A stretch of DNA of 64,000 nt from Mixophyes australis (Eukaryota; Chordata; Amphibia; Anura; Limnodynastidae): positions 344,715,875-344,779,874 of the forward strand of contig JAVHZZ010000003.1 of assembly GCA_036250195.1 (NCBI GenBank), read 5' to 3'. Under the pieces are notes generated by a model. The model did no database searches and was not told where the DNA came from. It saw only the letters and a program-made list of their open reading frames with translations. Shown in pieces: positions 46,401 to 59,100 of this stretch. Numbering within the stretch: the first letter of the stretch is position 1; every line of letters begins with the position of its first letter. The position numbers were made by a program, and so were the translations under genes.

Positions 46401-49400
46401 ATGTCTCTTTCATATAGTAAATGAACAATGGAGTCAGACAAAAACCTTGTCAAATGTGTTATCCGTTTCCATACATTTCTGTGCAGGTTTACTGCAAATT
46501 AAAAGCACCAAAACCATTTCATAACGTCTTGCATCCTCACAACCTGTAAGTGAAATGCCAGGACACCCATCCATGTGACCTTAAATTTACTAAGGCCATA
46601 AAATGTAACCCTACTTTCTTTTCTGCAGACAGATGAAGTAATACAATTACATTAAACTAAACGATCCTCCTAATTTGGGTGGTTCAGGAGCCTAATGGAA
46701 AACACACTCCGTAGGAAATACTGTACATGTTGGAGCCTTCCCTGTGGATGGGCATCGTGACGGATAAATAGAGGTGTGTGAAGACGGACTGCCCTTACCT
46801 GCAGTCTGCTAGTGCTCTGACAGGCCGATTTTGTTTCTTCCGTTAAACTCTGATTGGATTTTTCTGACAATGTTAATCTTTTTGCAAAAGCTCGACACTG
46901 AAAATGTAAAACACAAATTGTGAAACAGTACAAGTTACAGACTGGATCGAAGGGGTAATTTATCTTATGGTTGCTTTAAAATTGGCCTTCCCGGTATTCT
47001 GAGGCAGGGCTTGCACATGATACTGCCGTGGACGTGTAGCCTCTACCTACACACAGACAATATTCAGGAGAATGAACCTGTAAGTGCACTACGAACTAGT
47101 GACATCACTAAGACCTGAGGATGGTAGGGTCTGGTACCTGATTGAGGTCACCCGAGTCGCCCAACCTGAGTGATGTCACTAGTTCCTATGGCATCGATTA
47201 ATGAATATCGTCACAGAACTATACCTCAAACTCACATTTATTTGAAAATAACAAAATAACTTTTTAAGTATTTACTATACATATCAGATAAGCACTTAAT
47301 ATAACTTGTCTAATTAAACACAATAATAGGTCTATAGTTGCACAGGATTAGCATCCAGACTCACCTCCGCGTGGAAATGAACGGACTTGCTGTCTGCCAG
47401 CTGTAGCTGTGCTGTGAGCTCTGCTATTCTTGTCATGTAATGATTTTTTATCAGACCTTCCCTTGAGTTGCAATCTGGAACCTGTTCATGACAAGAAGGG
47501 GATTATTTTTAGAATGACCAGTCAGTCTCAAAGGGCTAATCAACACCTGAACTGTCAGTCATTCTCTTGCTGGTATTATCTAAATAAAACCCGTGGCCTG
47601 TGCAGTCAGCGAGGAGAGAGCGACAGCAGCATAAAAAAAAGAACAATTATATGGATACAGGAAGTGGACAAAACATGGATATAACTGTGTACGTGAGGGA
47701 TACCAAGTATATCGAAAGCCAGGGCTTCCACACTGGTGTGGTTTGCTTGCTAATTAGGCAAACATCCTAACATGATAAATGTTGGACTGCCCTGGCTTCC
47801 TCAGTGGCTATGAAAAAAAGAGGACATTGTTGGGGAGAATTTGGGAGAAGTTTCAGTAACTAAGACAGCTTAACTTACTAATATTCATGATCAACAGGGT
47901 CTAAGGTGATGTCAGCATGGAACTCTGAAGGAAAACACAGTTAATGGCGACAGCAGGAGGAACAATGAAGGGTTCTGTTGGTTCCATAATGCTGGGGGGC
48001 ACATTTTCTTAGCAAGGATTTGGTGCAGTTATTCCCTTAGGAGGTAAGGTCAATGCTAATCACTAGTTAATGGACCTAAATAACCATCTTCACCCCATGC
48101 TGCATCATGTATTGCCCGACAGGAAGGGTGACCTCCAGGATGTTATATGTCAGGGGCCTACTCAGACAAAAGATCTGACCAAAACTGAGCATCTATTGGA
48201 TCATCTAGGATGACGCAACTTTCTTGTGGCAAAATGGTGCTGCATCGCTCAGGCACAATTCCAGACTTCGGTAGACACAAGGCCATGGTGGATATAGACC
48301 ATTTAATGCCCTAATAAGCGGCTTCATATTGGCGTTTCCATGTTTTTTTATGTCAAATGTGATTCTTTAACTATTATCAAGTATAACCATTGCCTTCAGC
48401 CCACAAAATGTCTGGCTCCACTAGGTGTGAACCAGGATACATCAAAATGTCACCTATCTATTACTAGCAACCAGTGACAGCACTGAGGCACTTCATGATC
48501 AATATTTATGAGGCACTTTGTGCCTCAGGCCTCAGTGATGTCACTGACTCATAGTATATTGATTGGCTGCCATCTCATGACTATTGGTTCAGTCCACAAA
48601 ATGGCTGCTTTGCTGAGCAAGTGATGGGTGCATTTTATAGTTACAATAGCTCATGTTTTCTTTTAAAGTTAACGATCTAGGTCCTTTCAGTATATGGTGG
48701 ACAACACTTCAATAACTTGTGAAGAGCTCCTCATTATACTAAATCATTACATTAAGAGGTTAGGGGCTAGATTTACTAAACTGCGGGTTTCAAAAAGTGG
48801 AGATGTTGCCTATAGCAACCAATCAGAATGTAGCTGTTATTTTGTAGAATGTGCTAAATAAATGATACAAGGAATCTGATTGGTTGCTATAGGCAACACC
48901 CCCACTTTTTCAAACCCGCAGTTTAGTAAATATACCCCTAGGTGTGTTTTCCCACATGAATGTTTTCTGCTAAGGACCCAACTCTGATTTCTCGCTCTGT
49001 GGCCTCCACCTGCCCCTTCCATAGGCAGCCCAGTCTTCATGAACACAATCACAGGAGTGGTGCTGCTGCCACCAGTCTGATTATATGATTGGTTACAGGT
49101 TGTTCTATGCCCGCCCACTTCAGAACAAGGCAGCGGACACATCATAAGGACATGTCAGGAGGACAATACAGCGCACTGCACCACCTGACTGTGATCTTCC
49201 AAGTAAGCACAATAATAGTGACGTTGTCTCTGTAATGAGAGGGAATTTGGAAAGGATGATTTTGTGTAGTGTTGGGTCTGAGTACACAGACAGATGGGTA
49301 GAAATCTGTTGATGGGGCCACAAAATGCATCTGTGCCTAGTGTCATATTTCACATTAAACTGGCTCCGCTGAGCATCTTTGATATGCTTCAGTTGTATAT

Positions 49401-49524
49401 GAAAGTTGGTTGCTGATTGGAGCATTGCCCATGTGCACCAAGCATTACAGATGTATGTTCAGAGAATGAGAAGCTAACCGAATATACATGAATGGAATGT
49501 ACTATATCTATCTATCTCTCTCTA

Positions 49525-49596
<72 letters not shown>

Positions 49597-50134
49597 GTGT
49601 AAAACAAGATGAAATGATCGCATATACTATATAAAAGAAAGACAGTATTATATATTCATATGTAATATGAAAGCTAGGATATACAGCATATTTATTATTA
49701 TATCAAATTACAATCACGCTTTGCATCAAGTAAATACGAAAACCACCTATTTGGGTTAGTCATTCAAAGGATTACACTGAAACAATAGAAACTGGTTATA
49801 TTAAGTCAATTAGAATCAGTTCTCTAATCTGAATTCAGGCAGATGGAGAATCATGTAGCAAGATACACACTACTATACCTGCAGATTCTCATTACTCGTG
49901 GTCAACGTGCCAACCTATAAAGAGAAACTTATATTAGCAAAAGGTAAACAGCCACGCAGACCATATGTAGAACAGATTTCTACCAATATAAATATAGATC
50001 TGAGCGATGAAACCGCATAGGCTTTGTTTGGATTGCCTGGGACACTACGGAACGTGTGTCAGTGATTTGCACACTATTGACCACTAGTGAAAATGGAGAT
50101 GCCACTTCACTATATATACACGTGCATACTAATA

Positions 50135-50178
<44 letters not shown>

Positions 50179-53100
50179 GATCTGCCAATGTCAGAGTGCT
50201 GACGTTTTTAAGTTGAGTACACAGGTGGGGCGGCAGAGGTCAGTACTGCATACACCGAGCCAACTGCTCAAGCGGCAACACTAGTAAGCTCTGTTTACAC
50301 CACCTAAAGTGTATATAACATTATAACACACAGTTGGAGACAGGTTACAGTTACATTATAGTCCATTTGTGTTTATCTTGCACATATAACCACAGTCTAC
50401 AGAGGTGGACTTTATCCTTGTTGCTCAGGTAGTACCTTTAATGAGCAAACACAAATCTGAATAAAGAAACTGAGAATTCCTTACTAAACTTGTAGTGTTT
50501 GTTTCCATTGAATGGTCTGTCCCGTGTAACAAGGCGTTTTCGTGCGATAATTCTCCCGACTGCCCTCTGTCGGCGCTCTTCAGTAAGTCAGCCGTCCTTC
50601 GAGTCTCTTTCTCGGTCTCTAACTTGATCTTGGACAGCTGGGCCTCCAGCATCCAGTGCTCCTTCTCCTGCTCCAGTTTGCTGATCTTCTCCAGACTTTG
50701 CTGCACCTGTTGAGACATCAGAGTTACGTGGGCCAAGCAAGACTGGAGAAAGTCAATGTAAATTGCCAGCTTTGACATCTGTACTAGGATCCAAGCACTG
50801 CATGTGTTCCTCTCTGCAAGTACGTCTACACAGTCTATTGATTCCTTGTATTGAACCAAAACAATCCATGCTCCGTTGCCTATTTTGACTTTAATATTAC
50901 AACGTTTAAGAACTCCTCATGCATTGTGAATTGTTAATCTTATCTAGCTGACTGTGCCGCACAAGTTCAACATCGAGCAATAGGATCGATATGTATTGTG
51001 GTCTCACTTATCATTTGAGGTCGAAAGGCTAGATCACTTGAGACTTACAATAGACTGCACACATAAGCCAATAGTAATCATCATCTCATTGTGTTGACCA
51101 ACATGCCCAATAATGATTTGATCAATTTGCCATCAGGCATTGCATTAGCTTTGGGGCTACACAGCCTTCGATAATGATCACCTGACATATAGCAGAGGAT
51201 GTGGCCACCTTTAGTACATGCACAGACGTTCCTGCGGTTAATAAGGACATACCTGCTGTGCCAGACCTTCTCTACTCTCCGTGGAACTCAGGAGTACTCT
51301 GCGATTCACCAACGCCTCCTCATAAGGCACAGAGTATGGGTGGGGCTGTAACAAGAGAGATGCTCATCAGAGACAACATCACCAGAACACGCTCAGAATT
51401 GCCTGTAATAGACGCGACTCCTCCCCTCCCAGCAATTGGCAAACATCTAACAATATGTTTATGCACTACATACTGAAGTGGACCTTCTATCCAGACACAA
51501 TACTAGCATATAATGCCTCATGGAAACATTGCATAAGCTGCATACATTCTGATCCAACCACAATCTATTATGCTAAAGTCTAAATAATATATCCTATTGT
51601 CACTTGTATATCATGCAGTAAAGTCTGATAATCTGTCCCTAACTTGCTGTGTATAATACTTACACAAGTTAGATAAAAGAAAAACAAAAAAACAAGTTGG
51701 ATTTTTGACCTTAGTTTCATGTATAGGTGCATCCGACACACCAAAGTTCCCACATCAGTAAGACAGAAGTCTCACTTCACAAAAATCATACCATTTTCAA
51801 ATGCCATCACTGCAGCTCTGGCAAGAGGAGTGTTCTATAAATGTGCCACCGCTGCAGCTCTAGGCAGGAGGAGTGTTCTATAAATGTGCCACCGCTGCAG
51901 CTCTAGGCAGGAGGAGTGTTCTATAAATGTGCCACCGCTGCAGCTCTAGGCAGGAGGAGTGTTCAATAAATGTGCCACCGCTGCAGCTCTAGGCAGGAGT
52001 GTTCAATAAATGTGCCACCGCTGTAGCTCTAGGCAGGAGGAGTGTTCAATAAATGTGCCACCGCTGTAGCTCTAGGCAGGAGGAGTGTTCAATAAATGTC
52101 CCAACACCACTGCAGCTCTAGGCAGGAGGAGTGTTCAATAAATGTGCCATCGCTGCAGCTCTAGGCAGGAGGAGTGTTCTATAAATGTGCCACCGCTGCA
52201 GCTCTAGGCAGGAGGAGTGTTCAATAAATGTGCCACCGCTGCAGCTCTAGGCAGGAGGGGTGTTCAATAAATGTGCCACCGCTGCAGCTCTAGGCAGGAG
52301 GAGTGTTCTATAAATGTGCCACCGCTGCAGCTCTAGGCAGGAGGAGTGTTCAATAAATGTGCCACCGCTGCAGCTCTAGGCAGGAGGAGTGTTCAATAAA
52401 TGTGCCACCACTGTAGCTCTAGGCAGGAGGAGTGTTCAATAAATGTGCCACCGCTGCAGCTCTAGGCAGGAGGAGTGTTCAATAAATGTGCCACCACTGC
52501 AGCTCTAGGCAGGAGGAGTGTTCAATAAATGTGCCACCACTGCAGCTCTAGGCAGGAGGAGTGTTCTATAAATGTGCCACCGCTGCAGCTCTAGGCAGGA
52601 GGAGTGTTCTATAAATGTGCCACCACTGCAGCTCTAGGCAGGAGGAGTGTTCTATAAATGTGCCACCACTGCAGCTCTGGCAAGAGGAGTGTTCTATAAA
52701 TGTGCCACCGCTGCAGCTCTAGGCAGGAGGAGTGTTCAATAAATGTGCCACCGCTGCAGCTCTAGGCAGGAGGAGTATTCAATAAATGTGCCACCGCTGC
52801 AGCTCTAGGCAGGAGGAGTGTTCTATAAATGTGCCACCGCTGCAGCTCTAGGCAGGAGGAGTGTTCTATAAATGTGCCACCGCTGCAGCTCTAGGCAGGA
52901 GGAGTGTTCAATAAATGTGCCACCGCTGCAGCTCTAGGCAGGAGGAGTGTTCAATAAATGTGCCACCGCTGCAGCTCTAGGCAGGAGGAGTGTTCAATAA
53001 ATGTGCCACCGCTGCAGCTCTAGGCAGGAGGAGTGTTCAATAAATGTCCCAACACCACTGCAGCTCTAGGCAGGAGGAGTGTTCAATAAATGTGCCACCG

Positions 53101-56100
53101 CTGCAGCTCTAGGCAGGAGGAGTGTTCTATAAATGTGCCACCACTGCAGCTCTAGGCAGGAGGAGTGTTCAATAAATGTGCCACCGCTGCAGCTCTAGGC
53201 AGGAGGAGTGTTCAATAAATGTGCCACCGCTGCAGCTCTAGGCAGGAGGAGTGTTCAATAAATGTGCCACCACTGCAGCTCTAGGCAGGAGGAGTGTTCA
53301 ATAAATGTGCCACCGCTGCAGCTCTAGGCAGGAGGAGTGTTCAATAAATGTGCCACCGCTGCAGCTCTAGGCAGGAGGAGTGTTCAATAAATGTGCCACC
53401 GCTGCAGCTCTAGGCAGGAGGAGTGGTTCTATAAAAGTGCCACCGCTGATGCTCTAGGCAGGAGGAGTGTTCTATAAATGTGCCACCGCTGCAGCTCTAG
53501 GCAGGAGGAGTGTTCTATAAATGTGCCACCACTGCAGCTCTGGCAAGAGGAGTGTTCTATAAATGTGCCACCGCTGCAGCTCTAGGCAGGAGGAGTGTTC
53601 AATAAATGTGCCACCACTGCAGCTCTAGGCAGGAGGAGTGTTCTATAAATGTGCCACCACTGCAGCTCTAGGCAGGAGGAGTAGTTCTATAAAAGTGCCA
53701 CCGCTGATGCTCTAGGCAGGAGGAGTGTTCTATAAATGTGCCACCGCTGCAGCTCTAGGCAGGAGGAGTGTTCTATAAATGTGCCACCACTGCAGCTCTG
53801 GCAAGAGGAGTGTTCTATAAATGTGCCACCGCTGCAGCTCTAGGCAGGAGGAGTGTTCAATAAATGTGCCACCGCTGCAGCTCTAGGCAGGAGGAGTGTT
53901 CTATAAATGTGCCACCACTGCAGCTCTAGGCAGGAGGAGTGTTCAATAAATGTGCCACCACTGCAGCTCTAGGCAGGAGGAGTGTTCAATAAATGTGCCA
54001 CCGCTGTAGCTCTAGGCAGGAGGAGTGTTCAATAAATGTGCCACCACTGCAGCTATAGGCAGGAGGAGTGTTCAATAAATGTGCCACCGTTGCAGCTCTA
54101 GGCAGGAGGAGTGTTCAATAAATGTGCCACCGCTGCAGCTCTAGGCAGGAGTGTTCAATAAATGTGCCACCGCTGCAGCTCTAGGCAGGAGGAGTGTTCA
54201 TAAATGTGCCACCGCTGTAGCTCTAGGCAGGAGGAGTGTTCAATAAATGTCCCAACACCACTGCAGCTCTAGGCAGGAGGAGTGTTCAATAAATGTGCCA
54301 CCGCTGCAGTTTTAGGCAGGAGGAGTGTTCTATAAATGTGCCACCGCTGCAGCTCTAGGCAGGAGGAGTGTTCAATAAATGTGCCACCGCTGCAGCTCTA
54401 GGCAGGAGGAGTGTTCAATAAATGTCCCAACACCACTGCAGCTCTAGGCAGGAGGAGTGTTCAATAAATGTGCCACCACTGCAGCTCTAGGCAGGAGGAG
54501 TGTTCTATAAATGTGCCACCACTGCAGCTCTAGGCAGGAGTGTTCAATAAATGTGCCACCACTGCAGCTCTAGGCAGGAGGAGTGTTCAATAAATGTGCC
54601 ACCGCTGCAGCTCTAGGCAGGAGGAGTGTTCAATAAATGTGCCACCGCTGCAGCTCTAGGCAGGAGGAGTGTTCAATAAATGTGCCACCACTGCAGCTCT
54701 AGGCAGGAGGAGTGTTCAATAAATGTGCCACCGCTGCAGCTCTAGGCAGGAGGAGTGGTTCTATAAAAGTGCCACCGCTGATGCTCTAGGCAGGAGTAGT
54801 GTTCTATAAATGTGCCACCGCTGCAGCTCTAGGCAGGAGGAGTGTTCTATAAATGTGCCACCACTGCAGCTCTGGCAAGAGGAGTGTTCTATAAATGTGC
54901 CACCGCTGCAGCTCTAGGCAGGAGGAGTGTTCAATAAATGTGCCACCGCTGCAGCTCTAGGCAGGAGGAGTGTTCAATAAATGTGCCACCGCTGCAGCTC
55001 TAGGCAGGAGGAGTGTTCAATAAATGTGCCACCGCTGTAGCTCTAGGCAGGAGGAGTGTTCAATAAATGTGCCACCGCTGCAGCTCTAGGCAGGAGGAGT
55101 GTTCAATAAATGTGCCACCACTGCAGCTCTAGGCAGGAGGAGTGTTCAATAAATGTGCCACCACTGCAGCTCTAGGCAGGAGGAGTGTTCTATAAATGTG
55201 CCACCGCTGCAGCTCTAGGCAGGAGGAGTGTTCTATAAATGTGCCACCACTGCAGCTCTAGGCAGGAGGAGTGTTCTATAAATGTGCCACCACTGCAGCT
55301 CTGGCAAGAGGAGTGTTCTATAAATGTGCCACCGCTGCAGCTCTAGGCAGGAGGAGTGTTCAATAAATGTGCCACCGCTGCAGCTCTAGGCAGGAGGAGT
55401 ATTCAATAAATGTGCCACCGCTGCAGCTCTAGGCAGGAGGAGTGTTCTATAAATGTGCCACCGCTGCAGCTCTAGGCAGGAGGAGTGTTCTATAAATGTG
55501 CCACCGCTGCAGCTCTAGGCAGGAGGAGTGTTCAATAAATGTGCCACCGCTGCAGCTCTAGGCAGGAGGAGTGTTCAATAAATGTGCCACCGCTGCAGCT
55601 CTAGGCAGGAGGAGTGTTCAATAAATGTGCCACCGCTGCAGCTCTAGGCAGGAGGAGTGTTCAATAAATGTCCCAACACCACTGCAGCTCTAGGCAGGAG
55701 GAGTGTTCAATAAATGTGCCACCGCTGCAGCTCTAGGCAGGAGGAGTGTTCTATAAATGTGCCACCACTGCAGCTCTAGGCAGGAGGAGTGTTCAATAAA
55801 TGTGCCACCGCTGCAGCTCTAGGCAGGAGGAGTGTTCAATAAATGTGCCACCGCTGCAGCTCTAGGCAGGAGGAGTGTTCAATAAATGTGCCACCACTGC
55901 AGCTCTAGGCAGGAGGAGTGTTCAATAAATGTGCCACCGCTGCAGCTCTAGGCAGGAGGAGTGTTCAATAAATGTGCCACCGCTGCAGCTCTAGGCAGGA
56001 GGAGTGTTCAATAAATGTGCCACCGCTGCAGCTCTAGGCAGGAGGAGTGGTTCTATAAAAGTGCCACCGCTGATGCTCTAGGCAGGAGGAGTGTTCTATA

Positions 56101-59100
56101 AATGTGCCACCGCTGCAGCTCTAGGCAGGAGGAGTGTTCTATAAATGTGCCACCACTGCAGCTCTGGCAAGAGGAGTGTTCTATAAATGTGCCACCGCTG
56201 CAGCTCTAGGCAGGAGGAGTGTTCAATAAATGTGCCACCACTGCAGCTCTAGGCAGGAGGAGTGTTCTATAAATGTGCCACCACTGCAGCTCTAGGCAGG
56301 AGGAGTAGTTCTATAAAAGTGCCACCGCTGATGCTCTAGGCAGGAGGAGTGTTCTATAAATGTGCCACCGCTGCAGCTCTAGGCAGGAGGAGTGTTCTAT
56401 AAATGTGCCACCACTGCAGCTCTGGCAAGAGGAGTGTTCTATAAATGTGCCACCGCTGCAGCTCTAGGCAGGAGGAGTGTTCAATAAATGTGCCACCGCT
56501 GCAGCTCTAGGCAGGAGGAGTGTTCTATAAATGTGCCACCACTGCAGCTCTAGGCAGGAGGAGTGTTCAATAAATGTGCCACCACTGCAGCTCTAGGCAG
56601 GAGGAGTGTTCAATAAATGTGCCACCGCTGTAGCTCTAGGCAGGAGGAGTGTTCAATAAATGTGCCACCACTGCAGCTATAGGCAGGAGGAGTGTTCAAT
56701 AAATGTGCCACCGTTGCAGCTCTAGGCAGGAGGAGTGTTCAATAAATGTGCCACCGCTGCAGCTCTAGGCAGGAGTGTTCAATAAATGTGCCACCGCTGC
56801 AGCTCTAGGCAGGAGGAGTGTTCATAAATGTGCCACCGCTGTAGCTCTAGGCAGGAGGAGTGTTCAATAAATGTCCCAACACCACTGCAGCTCTAGGCAG
56901 GAGGAGTGTTCAATAAATGTGCCACCGCTGCAGTTTTAGGCAGGAGGAGTGTTCTATAAATGTGCCACCACTGAAGCTCTAGGCAGGAGGAGTGTTCAAT
57001 AAATGTGTCACCGCTGCAGCTCTAGGCAGGAGGAGTGTTCAATAAATGTGCCACCGCTGCAGCTCTAGGCAGGAGGAGTGTTCAATAAATGTCCCAACAC
57101 CACTGCAGCTCTAGGCAGGAGGAGTGTTCAATAAATGTGCCACCACTGCAGCTCTAGGCAGGAGGAGTGTTCTATAAATGTGCCACCACTGCAGCTCTAG
57201 GCAGGAGTGTTCAATAAATGTGCCACCACTGCAGCTCTAGGCAGGAGGAGTGTTCAATAAATGTGCCACCGCTGCAGCTCTAGGCAGGAGGAGTGTTCAA
57301 TAAATGTGCCACCGCTGCAGCTCTAGGCAGGAGGAGTGTTCAATAAATGTGCCACCACTGCAGCTCTAGGCAGGAGGAGTGTTCAATAAATGTGCCACCG
57401 CTGCAGCTCTAGGCAGGAGGAGTGGTTCTATAAAAGTGCCACCGCTGATGCTCTAGGCAGGAGTAGTGTTCTATAAATGTGCCACCGCTGCAGCTCTAGG
57501 CAGGAGGAGTGTTCTATAAATGTGCCACCACTGCAGCTCTGGCAAGAGGAGTGTTCTATAAATGTGCCACCGCTGCAGCTCTAGGCAGGAGGAGTGTTCA
57601 ATAAATGTGCCACTGCTGCAGCTCTAGGCAGGAGGAGTGTTCAATAAATGTGCCACCGCTGCAGCTCTAGGCAGGAGGAGTGTTCAATAAATGTGCCACC
57701 GCTGCAGCTCTAGGCAGGAGGAGTGGTTCTATAAAAGTGCCACCGCTGATGCTCTAGGCAGGAGGAGTGTTCTATAAATGTGCCACCGCTGCAGCTCTAG
57801 GCAGGAGGAGTGTTCTATAAATGTGCCACCACTGCAGCTCTGGCAAGAGGAGTGTTCTATAAATGTGCCACCGCTGCAGCTCTAGGCAGGAGGAGTGTTC
57901 AATAAATGTGCCACCACTGCAGCTCTAGGCAGGAGGAGTGTTCTATAAATGTGCCACCACTGCAGCTCTAGGCAGGAGGAGTGGTTCTATAAAAGTGCCA
58001 CCGCTGATGCTCTAGGCAGGAGGAGTGTTCTATAAATGTGCCACCGCTGCAGCTCTAGGCAGGAGGAGTGTTCTATAAATGTGCCACCACTGCAGCTCTG
58101 GCAAGAGGAGTGTTCTATAAATGTGCCACCGCTGCAGCTCTAGGCAGGAGGAGTGTTCAATAAATGTGCCACCGCTGCAGCTCTAGGCAGGAGGAGTGTT
58201 CTATAAATGTGCCACCACTGCAGCTCTAGGCAGGAGGAGTGTTCAATAAATGTGATACCGCTGTAGCTCTAGGCAGGAGGAGTGTTCAATAAATGTGCCA
58301 CCACTGCAGCTATAGGCAGGAGGAGTGTTCAATAAATGTGCCACCGCTGCAGCTCTAGGCAGGAGGAGTGTTCAATAAATGTGCCACCGCTGCAGCTCTA
58401 GGCAGGAGTGTTCAATAAATGTGCCACCGCTGCAGCTCTAGGCAGGAGGAGTGTTCATAAATGTGCCACCGCTGTAGCTCTAGGCAGGAGGAGTGTTCAA
58501 TAAATGTCCCAACACCACTGCAGCTCTAGGCAGGAGGAGTGTTCAATAAATGTGCCACCGCTGCAGTTTTAGGCAGGAGGAGTGTTCTATAAATGTGCCA
58601 CCACTGCAGCTCTAGGCAGGAGGAGTGTTCAATAAATGTGTCACCGCTGCAGCTCTAGGCAGGAGGAGTGTTCAATAAATGTGCCACCGCTGCAGCTCTA
58701 GGCAGGAGGAGTGTTCAATAAATGTCCCAACACCACTGCGGCTCTAGGCAGGAGGAGTGTTCAATAAATGTGCCACCACTGCAGCTCTAGGCAGGAGGAG
58801 TGTTCTATAAATGTGCCACCACTGCAGCTCTAGGCAGGAGGAGTGTTCTATAAATGTGCCACCACTGCAGCTCTAGGCAGGAGGAGTGTTCAATAAATGT
58901 GCCACCGCTGCAGCTCTAGGCAGGAGGAGTGTTCAATAAATGTGCCACCACTGCAGCTCTAGGCAGGAGGAGTGTTCAATAAATGTGCCACCACTGCAGC
59001 TCTAGGCAGGAGGAGTGGTTCTATAAATAACCTACGACCGCAGCTCTGGGAAAAGGACCATTCAATAAATGTCCCAACACCACTGGAGCTCTGGGGACAG

